A stretch of 64,000 bases of DNA. Origin: Paratrimastix pyriformis. Its lineage: Eukaryota; Preaxostyla; Paratrimastigidae. This document shows, piece by piece, positions 47,072-59,000 of this stretch. How positions within the stretch are numbered: the first letter of the stretch is position 1; each line of letters opens with the position of its first letter. The position numbers and the translations under genes are program-made. Where the stretch lies: NCBI GenBank assembly GCA_027972325.1, contig JAPMOS010000001.1, forward strand, positions 529,001 through 593,000, written 5' to 3'. A model generated the notes under the pieces. It searched no databases, was not told the DNA's origin, and saw only the letters and a list, made by a program, of their open reading frames with translations.

Positions 47072-48821
47072 CCCCTGTCCCGGTCTCTGTCGGCCCGGTC
47101 CCAGTCCTGGTCGCGATGCTCGCGGAAGTCGCGCGGGGCGCCGGGTGGGGGTCCGTGCCAGGGCTCGCCCCCGGCCCCGCTGTGCATCCGCTGCTCCTGC
47201 CGCCGCCGGTAAAAGTCGTGCGGCTGGGCGGCCCCACGGTACCGGCGCCGCGCTGCACGGGCGATGGGGGCCGCGTGGGGGGGCGGGGAGGGCCGAACAA
47301 CATGAGACGCAGCCAAGTCACCAACCCCCCCCCCCCCCCCCCATGCCACCCATCCGCCCATCGCCCAACCGTCCAACCTCCCCGTGCCACGGACTCTCGT
47401 CGTCCTCCTCCTCCTCGCCGAAGATCCTGGGGTGCTTCATGCCGGCCACCGGCTGGGGGCCCCCCAGAGCCGGGGGCACCCCCATGGGCGGCGGGGGCGG
47501 GGGCGGCGGGGGTGGCGTCATGCCGGCGGGGACCCCGCCAGGGGCGGCAGGCCACATGCCCCCTGGGGGCGGCGCGCCGGGGGGTGGCGGGGCCCCGTCG
47601 GGCATGGGGAGGGCCATCTTGACGAGGGCCTGGTAGACGTACTCGACCGAGGGGCACGGGCCCCGGTAGACGGCGGGCAGCTTGGCGATGAGGGGCATCA
47701 GGAACTCGGGCGGCCGCATTCGGCCGGCCGTCACGTCGACCGGCGGGCCGCCCCCCATGCCGCCCTCGGCCGGGGGGGCCGACGAGGGGGGCGGGGCGGG
47801 CACCAGGTCGGCCCGGTAGGGGATGAGCAGCTCCCGGTCGGGCAGGGGCAGCCCCTTGGCGGCCAGGGCGCCCGTCGGGGCCAGCGTCTTGAAGGTCATC
47901 TCGCCCTCGTCCAGCTCCCGGTCCTCGCCTCGGTCCCCGGGCGGGACGGCCGGGGCAGGACCCGCACCCGAGCGGGCCCCCGCGCCACGCCGGCCCCGGG
48001 ACGGGTTGTCCTCGTCCTCCTGGAGGGGGGGGAGGAGGAGGAGGAGGAGGGGGAGGGGGAGGAGGATGGCGGATGGATGTCAGGGGGAGCCCCAGCAGGT
48101 GGCGGGGTGGTGGCGCGGGGAGGTGGGCGGCGCGAGGGGCGGCGGGGCGCCGGACGGGAGCCGGGGCCTCCTCCAGGCTGCGGAGCTCCTTGACCGAGCA
48201 GGGCCACAGGTCCCCGAACCGGTACCGCCGGACCAGCCCCAGCGACAGGCTCGACGTGTCTGCGGCGCCCACACCCCGAAAAGGGCCATCACCCCCCCGG
48301 GGGGCACAGATGAAGAAGAGGAATCACGATGGGGATGGATGGAGATTGGGAATGGGGGAATGGGGGAATGTGGGGATGGGGGGGATGGGGGGGGATGGGG
48401 ATGGGTGGCAGCGGACCGGGGCCCGGGAATGCCTCGGCCATGCGCTTCTCCAGCCGGGCGGCCGCGGCGAAGTTGCCGCATCGATTCTCGAGGCCGATGT
48501 ACGCCACGAAGATCTCCCGCGCCTGCGCCACCAGGGCCGCCGACCCCGCCGACCACCGCGTGAGCAGAGCACACAGGCAGGCAGGCCAACCGCAGGGGGT
48601 GCGGCAGGGGGGAAGGATGGATGGCCGAGGGCGGGCAGACATCGGCTGGCAGGCTGGGGGCGGCCAGGGCGTGCTCGTAGAGGGCCCGCAGGTCTGCGGT
48701 GCAGAGGTGAGGCCCGGGCGGGTTGTGGGCAGCGGTGAGTCAGTGCGTCCGACGGGAATCGGGTGGGGCGGTGGGCAGCCGGCCTCCATCCCGCCTCTAC
48801 CCCCTGGACGAGTGTGGGTAC

Positions 48822-48852
<31 letters not shown>

Positions 48853-49155
48853 TGCGTGCAGACTGTTCGTCGCCCCTGTAGGCGAGGAAGCGGCCGTACG
48901 CCATGACGTATGCCGTGTCGCGGATGCCGCGGTGGAGGCCCAGCTCCCAGATGGCCCGGGCCAGGGCCGGGTTGCGGTTGGCGAAGAACTCCATCTCGGC
49001 GGCCGCCTGGTAGACCTGGTGGGTGCTCACGCTGGGCGGGGCACGGCAGGCAGTCACAAACACCTTGCGGGCGCTCTCGGGGCCCTGCCGAGGTGGTCGA
49101 GGAAGGGAAGGGGAGCGGTGAGGGGACGGGGCGCAGGGGCAGTGGGTGGCGGGAT

Positions 49156-49241
<86 letters not shown>

Positions 49242-51580
49242 GTGGGGGGGTCTGGGACCTCGGTCCGCCTGACGAAGCGCTGGAACTGGATGAAGGCCAG
49301 GGCCGAGGGGGCCGCCTGGATGAGGTGCACGTAGACCGCGTTGGCCGCGTCCACGCGCCTGGGCGGGCCCGAGGCCCCAGCGGGGAGGGACGGAATCGTC
49401 AGACGGGCGGCCAGGGCGGCAGGCGGGCGGGCGCAGGAGGGTGAGGTGGGGTGGGATGGCGGCGGCGGCGGGAGGCAGGCGGACTTTGCCGACTCGAGGA
49501 GGTCGGCCGCCGCGAAGTGGAGCAGCTCGCACTTGGGCAGGGCCTGCAGCGACTGGGTGAAGACGGCCACGGCCGCTGCGCCACCCCACCCACCCCGCAG
49601 GGCCACAGCAAAGGGCGGGCGGGGACCCCCAAAGCGGCACGAGAGGAGGCATGAGGAGACGTCTGGTCGCGTCCCAGCCAGACTTCGTGCCTCCCCTGGA
49701 GACCCATGGGCGTCCTCCCTCCTCCTCCTCTCCCCTCCTCCTCCCTCCTCCCCTTCTCCCCGTCATGGCACCACCCCGTCACCCCGTCGTGGGCACCACC
49801 CCGTCCCTCCCAAGGGTCCCTGTCCCTGCCTGCCGACGGACCGTCGGTGTGGCCCGACTGGGCCTCGTAGTTGGCGAACTGGACCCAGATCCCCGGGAAC
49901 AGCCGCAGGCACTGCAGCGCTTGCCTGGGCCAGGGGGGGCGTGGTGGTGGTGGGGTGGTGGTGGGGGGGGGAGGAAGCGGTGTTTGCGGTTGTGGTGACC
50001 TGTGTGAGCGCGTGCGTCTGCACGGGATGGTGGGGTGGGGTAGGGTGATGTCCCCGGCCATAGTGAGCCCTGCTGCAGTGCCAGGCGTCCCCGCTGGTGG
50101 GGGCGCAGAGGCAGGGCCGTATGGGGCCGGGTCCTTGATGGACTGCTCTTGCCCTGGGGGTAGACGGGTGCCTGACAAGCGCCACGGAACCACCCGTTCT
50201 GTTGCCCCGGGGCGGGTCATGGGGTGTGTGGGGAAGAGAGACGGCGGGTGGGTGGGGGTGGGTGAGGGTGTCGACCTGAAGACGAAGGCGACCCGGTCGT
50301 GGTGGGCCTCGGGGTCGAGCTTGACCGGGTTGCTCCGCTCGAAGGCCACCAGCCGCAGCCACTGGGCCACCTGGTGCTGCTCCGAGGCCAGCCCCGTGGG
50401 CGGGCAGGCAAGCCCGCTGAACCGGATCGCTGGGCCGGCGAGAGGGAGGGCGCCCATGGGGGGAGCCGCGCGGTGAGCACAAAGGGACGGGGCGCGCTCA
50501 GCCGTGTCGGTGTGGCAGCACGGGGCTCAAACCAAGGGGCGGGGGCTCGACCCAGACGGCAGCAAGTGTGCGTACGAGTGCGAGTGTGCGCCTGCGCGCA
50601 TGCGTGTGTGCGCCTGGGCGGACCTTCGGCGAGGGGCATGCGGCGGTGGTGGGCCTGGCTGGCCGCGTTGTACTTGGGGCGGAACTCGTCCAGGATGCGC
50701 TTCCCCTGCGCTCCCCCGGGCCCCCAAAAAGACGGGCGGTGTTGATGGCGGGTGCATCTGGGGGGATCGGAGGGGGATGGGGGATGGGCGGCGGCGAGGG
50801 GCCATGGCGGGCGGACGAGGGTCATGTCGAGGGAGGTCTCCCACTGCTCGTAGGCGTGCCAGATGGCATCGGCGCCCACCATGGGCACCAGGGCGGCCCG
50901 CTGGTAGATCCGGCGCAGCATCGTGATGCGGTCGCCTTCCATCTGCGGCGCGCGGAGGGGTGAGGATGAACCTCCGGGGGTGGGGGGTGGGGGGGGGGGG
51001 GGGGGGGGGGGGATGAAGCGACGGGGGGATACCGACCGGCTCCTCCTTGGCAAAGTTGATGTAGTCGTTCCACAGCGGGGTGGCGTTGTGGTCGCACCCG
51101 ACGTGCTGCACGGCCAGGTCGAATGCCTTCCGCATCTCTTCCCGTTCCCCTTTCTTCGAACGCACGTACTGCACCACCCCGGGTTGAGGAGGGGAGCAGC
51201 ATGAAGGGGGGAGTGGAAGTCGGAAGTGCAGACAGTCAGGTACGACTTCCATAAAGAAACGTCAGTGCATTGAAGAAGACAGCGTCGAAAAAGCGCCTCA
51301 ACACGGTCGGGGTGGTTTGCGTCGGATTCCATACCGATGTAAATCTTCCAGTATTTCCCCTGAATCGGTGATGAGAGAGCAAAGAGTAGCAATAGTACAC
51401 ACAGACCGCGGTGGGGAATGTCTCGAGGAAGCGCTCAAAGTACTTGCGAGCGTTATCGACAGACTGCGATTGAGCATGACGAATCAGGGTCCGCCAGGCG
51501 TCCAAATCGTACTGATTCCGTTCAAGGGCTTTTTCAGTTTGTTTTAATGCATGGCTTTTCTCCCCGGTCTCTGATGACAT
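46846..51580 (-). CDS. CSTF3: CstF-77 (cleavage stimulation factor subunit 3), with RD-rich tail
   Basis: Scaffold of the mRNA 3'-end cleavage complex. Starts MSSETGEKSHALKQTEKALE. HAT repeats follow in order: NQYDLDAWRTLIRHAQSQ, GKYWKIYIGMESDANHPDRV, EALFRRCLLQCTDVSLWKSY, TPLWNDYINFAKEEPV, RITMLRRIYQRAALVPM, VAQWLRLVAFERSNPVKLD, LFPGIWVQFANYEAQSG, CELLHFAAADLLES, ANAVYVHLIQAAPSALAFIQ, QVYQAAAEMEFFANRNPALA, AREIFVAYIGLENRCGNFAA. Human matches include NPYDLDAWSILIREAQNQ, RRVYQRGCVNPM and RYKFMDLYPCSASELKAL (here RRYRFGDLWPCSVKELRSL). The monkeytail-like region has FLMPLIAKLPAVYRGPCPSV, then KHPRIFGEEEEDDE and YRRRQEQRMHSG. Unlike animal CstF-77 it continues into about 110 residues of Asp-Arg dipeptides ending RRDRDSKW. 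Introns carry several C runs. Confidence 0.94.
47325..47342. repeat. C run on the plus strand (antisense G run) in a CSTF3 intron
   Basis: About 18 C on the plus strand, G on the transcript. The only long homopolymer found in an intron with this orientation. Confidence 0.85.
48822..48852. repeat. Poly-G run (sense poly-C) in a CSTF3 intron
   Basis: About 31 G on the plus strand, adjacent to the exon ending YRGDEQS. A second such run lies at 50990-51012. Confidence 0.9.
49157..49242. repeat. (GGGCAT)n hexamer, about 14 copies, in a CSTF3 intron
   Basis: Perfect GGGCAT copies, CCCATG on the sense strand. It lies between the exons encoding FQRFVRRTEVPDP and ESARKVFVTACRAP. Confidence 0.95.
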
Positions 51581-51667
51581 CAGGAGTCCAGGGACCCGAA
51601 CACAGCCCAAATCGCGCGAGGCAATTCTCGCTCTTCCGCTTGGCCAGCCAAACCGGCCAGCTGTTCG
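51581..51667. promoter_or_regulatory. Short divergent promoter region, CSTF3 / F-box membrane protein
   Basis: 87 bp of balanced composition between the two start codons. No element identified. Confidence 0.35.
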
Positions 51668-53007
51668 ATGCGGCGAGTCCGACGTGATGGGGCTCCCGAT
51701 TTTGACGCGAACTATGAACCACCTGTTATGAAGGTGCTCCGCTTCCCCATTTTCTTGGGTGATACAATGCGCCATTTTTTGTTTATTTTGATGGCTATTT
51801 TGCAACCCTTGCTGGAGGAACCTGAAAAATCCCAAACTCCAGTCCCCAAAACCCACCCGAATCGCAAAAAGATTGTGCGCTCCCGCAGACGACGAGCACT
51901 CCGGCGCGCAATCTACCGTCTCTTCATTCTCCAGTTTTGGTTCGCGGCTCTTGTGGGGGTCGCGTTTCTCTCGTACCGTTCCTTGGTTTACTGCAAGCCC
52001 CGGCTGACTGCGTGGTATATCAAGAAGCTGGAGCCCTTTGTTCCGTTCCCTCCAGTCCCCGTCTGCGCCACGCACACATCCCTCTCGGGTCGAGCACTTC
52101 CCTGGCCTTGTAGGAATTTCTCCGTGTGGTTCTTCGCTCCTTGGTTGGCTGGTCGATCGCCGTCCCCGAGGTGATCTTCATGATCGGCTTCTACGGGGGG
52201 ATTCTCTCCCCAGGCGCGACGTTCACCTTCCGGGGGCAGGCCCTCCGGCTGGGCCTCTGGAAGTACTCCGTCCTGCACGCCCTGACCGACCTGCTGGCCG
52301 TCCTCTTCACGGGGCTGGTGTCCCTGGGCGGCCTGCAGCTGCCCAACCTGGTGCGGTACTTCTTCGCGGCCGAGCCCGAGGAGGAGGACGACGAGGACAC
52401 GGATGGCTACGCCGCCGCCCCCGAGCCGGCCCCGGCCCCGCCGCCCGCCCAGCCGGCACCGGCACCGGCACCGGGTCGTCCCGATGGCGTGGACGACGAG
52501 ACCTGGGAGGCCATCCAGCTGGCCGCCGCCAACGGGGACGCCGATAACTACGCCCACGCCCCCGACTCGGCCGCCGCCACGATGGCCCCTGCTCCCGCCG
52601 GCCCAGCGGCGGCCCCTGCTCCCGCGACGGCGACGGCTGCCGCCGTCACAGACCGGCGCCCGGGCAAGTACTGGAGGTCGGCCTCATCCTCCCCACCCCA
52701 CCCCACCCCACCCCCCTTCCGGTTCCTTCCCTCCCCTGCCCACCGCGCCCACCGCGCCCACCGCTGCCCAGCCGCCACTCACCCTGCTCCCGCCCCAGCG
52801 AGCGCGGGTACCGCCCGCATGGGGTGCCGCTGGCCTGGCGGCATCTGGACGAGGACACGCGCCCGCGGTGGGTGAAGAAGCTCGAGGGGGAGACCCCCGG
52901 CTACCTCAGCTTCGTCCTGCGCCAGCTGGAGCTGACCCTGGTCAACCTGCTCGTGGCCGCCCCCGCGGCCGTCATCCTGGCGGCCCCCTGGCGCTGGTCC
53001 AAGGTCG

Positions 53008-53044
<37 letters not shown>

Positions 53045-56000
53045 ACCACCCCGTGGGTCAGGTCGGCACGTTTGAAAGGATCTGTGTGCCTGATGCTTCA
53101 AGGGCACTGTGCGGGGTCTGAAAAGGGGTGGTTCTGCTCATCTGGATCTGCCTCTGTGGCAACGGCGGGTGCGGCGCTCGCAGACCCACCGCAAGCTCGG
53201 CCGGACCCGGAACCCCTTCATGCGGCGGGGCATCCTCTTCGCCCAGGGCGTCCACGCCCTCCTCGACCTGCCCTGGCTGCTCATCTGCCTGCTGCCCATC
53301 CTGCTGACCGGCTGGCGCGCGCCCCGCCTCTGGCGCGACCTTCGCGGTCCGTCCAGCAGCCACGCGGCCCCTGTCGTCATCGTCTTCGTCTTCGCCATCA
53401 TCATCATCATCATCGCCACCATCATTCGTTCTGTTCACACGCCCCTCGCCTGCGCCCTCTACGCCCCGCCCACACCCCCGGGCGCAGGCCGTTCGGTGCG
53501 GCACATGCGGTCGACCCTGTTCGGGCACTGGTGCGCCTGGCTGACGGAGGTCTTCTGCGGGCTGCTCTGCCTGGGCCTGACCCTGGTCCCCTGGCGGGCC
53601 CCGCTGCTCTGGCTCGACATGGCCAAGCGCCCCATCCGCCTGCGCCAGGTCCCTCCTGCGCCCCGCCCGCCCGGCCGCCACTGGGGCCCCCGCCCAGCCT
53701 GCCCCCCGGCTCGGACCCCACAGACAGACAGACCATTGTCTCACCGCGTCCCCGCACCCCCCCCCCCCCCCCCCCCCCCCCCCACCCACCCACCCACCCC
53801 CGTTCCGGCCTCCCTCTGGGCGCAGCGGCTTGAGGTGCGGCGGGAGGAGTCGCGCAAGCGGATCGAGCGGGAGCACAGCAAGGCCGTGGCCCGGATGCTG
53901 GACTGGCTGGGGACGGGCTACGAGTGGCTCTCGTGGCGCGAGGTGGCCGACGAGGAGGAGCGCCACCGCCGCCTGATGGAGCCCGCCTGGTACGAGCAGG
54001 GCTGGCGCGCGGTCGCCCTCGGCCAGGCCTGGTCCGCGCTCGGGCACACACCTGCCCCCTCCCCCGCGGGTGCCCTGCGCTCGCCGCTGACCCCGAGGCG
54101 CCGCCCCGCCCCGTGCGTTGGCTCCCTTGGGTGGGGGGTGGGGGTGGGTGGCGCAGGTACGGGCTGATGGACCTGCCCGCCGTGGTGGGCGCCCTGGTCC
54201 TGCTGGTGACCCGCCTCCACGCGGCCGACTTCCTGGAGGCCCTCCGCAAGCGCCGCGCCAACCCCGACGCCGAGGTCCGCACCCTACGCCCCCTCCACCC
54301 CCAAGGGACGCCACCCCCCTTGCTCCTTGCTCGCGCCCTCATCCGCCCCCGGCCCTCCGCCGCTCCCCCTGCGCTGCAGTACGCCCCGCGGTTTTCCCTG
54401 CTGCACGACGCGGTCTGGGAGGCGGGCAGCCGGCTGGCCCTCGAGGTGGGGGCGGTGGTGCTGGCCCTGGCGGTGACCCTGGTCTCGCCCCTGCGCGCCT
54501 ACTACCTCATCCTGCCCTCGATCCGCTGCCGGACGGTCGCCCACCTCGGTCGGCCAGCCCTCCCCGCCCCTCCCCCCTCCGTCCCCCCGTGCCGCCTTCC
54601 CTCCCCCGCCTCCGCCGCCCGATGGGACCCTCGTCGGCTGAGCGCACGCACTCGGCTGGGGTGGGCGGGTGGTGATGGCGGCCGTGGGGGCTGGGCAGTG
54701 CACGACCCGCGGATGCTGCCCGAGCTTGTCTGGGTCCTGGTGGGCCACGCCCTGCTGGCGCCCCTCGACCTGCCGGTCCTCCTGATGGCCGGCCCCGTCC
54801 TCGGCTCGGTCCGCCACCAGCCGACCTCCTGGCCCACCCTCCCCGCACCGTCTCAAGACCGACCCCGCGCGCTGCCTCCCATCAGCCCTCGCCCATCGGC
54901 GTTCCCCTCGCCCACCCACCCACCCCCCTGCCGTCCCCCCTGCCCCCCCCTCGCGCGCAGTGGCGGCACTGGCGCTTCATCCGACGGGCGCGGCCCCTGT
55001 GGCCCCAGTTCCCCATCTACTCGGCCGCCTCCCTCGCGGCCACCGCCCCAGCCGCCACCTCCACCGCCACCACCGCCGCCGCCGCCGCCACCACCACCAT
55101 CGTGGGCGGCGGCTCCCTGTCGGACTCGCTGGCGGCTGCCTTCTCGGGGCTGTCGCTCTTCTCGGGCTGGGGCTGGGGCTGGGGCGCGGCCGACCCGCAG
55201 CCGCCCCTGGTGCTGGTGCCCCACGAGCACGCCACCCGGCTGATGGGCCTCGTGGTGGCCGAGTTCTGGGCGGGCCTGATGGGCGACCTGCCCCACGTGG
55301 TCCTCCTGCTGGCCACCCTGTGGCGCCTGCCCAAGTGCCTGGGGGAGCTCTTCCCCGGGCTGGCTCGCCGCCTGCCCTTCCGCAAGGCCGCCCCGGCGGC
55401 CCCGGCGGGCGAACCGGAGACCCTCGGGGTGACCCTGGCCCTGCACGCTACCCCCGAAGGGATCGGGTCCCTCTCCGAGCTGACCCTGGGCGGGGGCGGG
55501 GGCGGCGCCGCGATGATGGTGCCCGTGACCAACAGCTACACGCCGCCCGCCCCCGAGGGCGCCCCCAAGGGCAGACAACCCGGCAGCGGGGGCGCCCCGG
55601 CCGAGCCGCTGGACGGGCCGACCCGTTTCCGGGTGGTGGTGCGGGCCCACTTCGTGCAGACCCTCTGGGACCTGCCCTTCCTGCCGGCCGCCCTGCTGGT
55701 GGGGGCCTGCGCCTGGCGGCTGAAGGAGTTCCTGGCCCAGTGGCGCCTGCTGGAGGCCAACCAGGCCATGCTCCAGCAGGAGCAGCTCACACTCGAGAAG
55801 CAGGTCGCCCAGCAGCGCAAGGAGGACGCCGACTACCGGGATACCGTCCGCAAGTGGCGCAAGGCGGGCGGCCGTGGACGGCCCCCACCCCGCGCGGGGG
55901 CAGCAGGGGCCCCGGGCCACCCGGCCACGGCGGCCGCCGTCGCGAGCCTTGCCGACGCCGAGGAGGACAGCGTCTTCCGGTCGAAGAAGGCCTCCTTCGC

Positions 56001-59000
56001 CCTGTCCAGCTCGGCCCACGCCTACGCCACTTCGCGCCTGCGCGGCGAGGCCCTCCGCGAGCAGCAGCACGACCTCATCCGCAAGATCCACGCCGAGGAG
56101 CACGGTCCGCTGCCCTGGCCCTGGCCCTGGCCCTGGCCCTGGACCGAATGACATGATGACCCGGGCCTCGATGACCCCGGCCTCGATGTCGATGACCCGG
56201 CCTCGATGACCCCGGCCTCGATGTCGATGACCCGGGCCTCTGATGGCCCTGACCCTGGCCCTGACCCTGGGTCTTCTCCGCCTGGATCCTGTGGGGTGTG
56301 TGTGGCAGCGGCCAGCCGGAACAGCGCCGAGGTCCGGGCCCGGCAGGCCTACCGGCGCTGGATGGACTGGCTGGTGGGCCGGGTGGGGAGCCCCGCGACC
56401 CGCCTCGACTGGGAGCTGCGCTCGCTGCTCGTCCGCCAGGCCGCCACCGACATGCTGGATGTGCTCTGCGTCGGTCCGGCTGCCGCCCCTTGTCCCGCCC
56501 CTCCCGCCGCCACCCGCAGCACGCAGGGCTCCCATCTGACGGGGTGCCCTGGGCGGTTGGGGGGCAGTCTTTGCGGTGTTGCTTGTGGTGACGGTCCGCC
56601 ACGCGCGGCGCTTCCTGCGGAGCCTGGTCGACTCCATCCGGAACCCCTCGGGCCAGAGCCGGGTGGCCCTGATCCTCGAGCACACGGCCCTCCTCATGGG
56701 CGACATCGTCCAGGTCCGGGCCGGCCACCCCCCACCTCCCCATCCCTCCATCCCCCCCACTTCCATCCATCCATCCATCCATCCATCCATCCATCCCGCC
56801 TTCCGTTCCTCGCCGCCTGGAACCGAGAACCGCCCTCCCTCACCCTCCCTGGGGGGGGATCCGATCCGCGGTGTGGCTGGGCGGGCGGCTCGGGCCTGCA
56901 GATTCTCCAGCTGGCGACGGTCGTGGCGGGCATCCTGGAGGTGCCCTACCTGCTGCTGCGGGCGGCCTTCATCGGGCTGCAGCAGCTGCGCCACCTGCTG
57001 GCCATCCGCCGGGGCGCTCACAGGGAGCCCGTCGACCCCGAGTCGCCCTGGTCCGCCCACGCCCGCCTCGGCCCCCTCCCCCACCGGATCGCGGCTCATC
57101 CTCCTCCCTTCCCTCCCTGGGGGGCCTCGGCTGCAGGGCGACGGAGCTGCCCGACGAGCTGCTGATGAAGATCTTCGTCCACCTGGCCGAGATGGAGTCC
57201 CGCAAGACCGCGGGCGCCTTCCTCGACCTCACCGCGCCCTCCGACTGGTCCGCCCGGCCCACACAGCCACGCAGCCACGCAGCCACGCAGCCACGCAGCC
57301 ACCCGCACACAGGCATCACTTTTGCGTGGAGAGCCGCCCGTTGCCGCCCGGGCCGCCGCTCACCGCCCCCCACCCACTGCCCCCCAGGCGCACCTGCCCC
57401 ATGCGGGCCCCCTACCGGAACGGCACCTACGCCGGCGCCCGGGCCCTGACCACGGCAGGGTCTGCACACACACACACCCCCAGTCTCCCAGTCTCTCCTC
57501 CCCCCAGTCTCTCCTCCCCCCAGGCTCTCCTCCCCCCAGTCTCTCCTCCCCCCAGTCTCTCCTCCCCCCAGTCTCTCCTCCCCCCATCGGAGCCCACAAC
57601 CCGACCCTGCTGCTGTTCCGCTCGGCCTGCAGGATGGTCTGCCGGCGGTGGCGCCAGATGACGTGCGAGCAGTCCCTCTGGGCGCGGGCCGTCGAGCGGC
57701 GCTGGGACGTCAACAGCCCCGCCGCCACCCGGCTTGCCCTGGCCCCGCCCCGACCGGGCGGGGGCCCCCTGGCCCGCGGGACCCTCCGGCCGCCCCGGAT
57801 CGGGGGCGAGGAGCGGTTGGGCCGCACGGTCGACATGGCCGGCATCGGGCCCGCCGATCAGGTCCCTCGCCTTGCCGCCGCTGCTGCTGCTGCCACCGCT
57901 GCTGCTGCTGGTGGTGGTGATGGTGTGTGTGCGCGGTGTGTGTGTGTGTGTGGGGGGGGGTAATATCCTCCCCTGCCACTCGTGGTCTCTCACGATGGCC
58001 TTCACTTCTCGCCCCGCCGCCCGGCAGCCGCGGCCCGAGGCGGAGGCCTTCGTCAACCGGCTGCTGGCCCAGTCGCGGTGGCTCTACGGGGGCAACTGCA
58101 AGCAGCTCTACATCCACAAGGCCATCGTCGAGGCGCGGTCCGTGCGCCCCCGGCACCTCCGCTCGCCCCGCCCCACCTCCCGTGGTCACCCGGAGGCTCA
58201 CCATTGACTTGTGTGGGGCCGCGATTCGATCCGATTCGATGGCGGGCGGGTGGGCGGGCGCTGTGTGTGGGGGAGCGCAGGGAGCACCGGCCCGCGGCGA
58301 CGGAGGAGCCCTTCTTCCGGCCGCTGCCCAACCCGGCCACCGACTGGCAGTGCGGCCTGGCGGCCCTGCTGCAGGACGAGTTCTGGCTGGCCCTGAAGGG
58401 CTTCCCCCAGCTGCTGCTGCTGCCCGTCAAGGTCCGCCCCCCCGGCCCTGCCCCTCTGGACAATCCCCTATCCCCTGCTCCCCCCGCCTGCTTGAGGCCC
58501 AACTTGATGTGCCGCCCTGTCTTCCCTCCCGGCCCAGTTGTGCGCCTTGCCGCTGGCCTGGGTGCCGCTCTACTGCCGGGGGCGCGTCTGGCTGAACAAG
58601 AAATGGGGCCTCCGCTTCTTCACCACCAGCACTGAGGTCTGCCGCCCCTCCCTGCCCCACTCCCTGCCCCTCCTCCCTGCCCCTCCTCCCTGCCCCTCCT
58701 CCCTGCCCCTCCTCCCTGCCCTCCTGCTCCCCCTGCCCCTCCTGCTCCCCCTGCCCCTCCTGCTCCTCCTGCTCCCCCTGCTCCCCCTGCTCCCCCTGCT
58801 CCCCCTGCTCCCCCTCCTCACCTGCTGTTCACCTGCTGTTCACCTGCTGTTCACCATCTGGGCCTCTCTCGTGGCGGGTCCCTCGGTCTGCGCAGAACAT
58901 GATGAACACCCTGTGGACCCGGTGCACGACCACCCTGTGCACCTTCGAGAAGCTGCACCAGTGCACCCTGGAGATGCTGGCGGCCCTGGTCACCATCATC

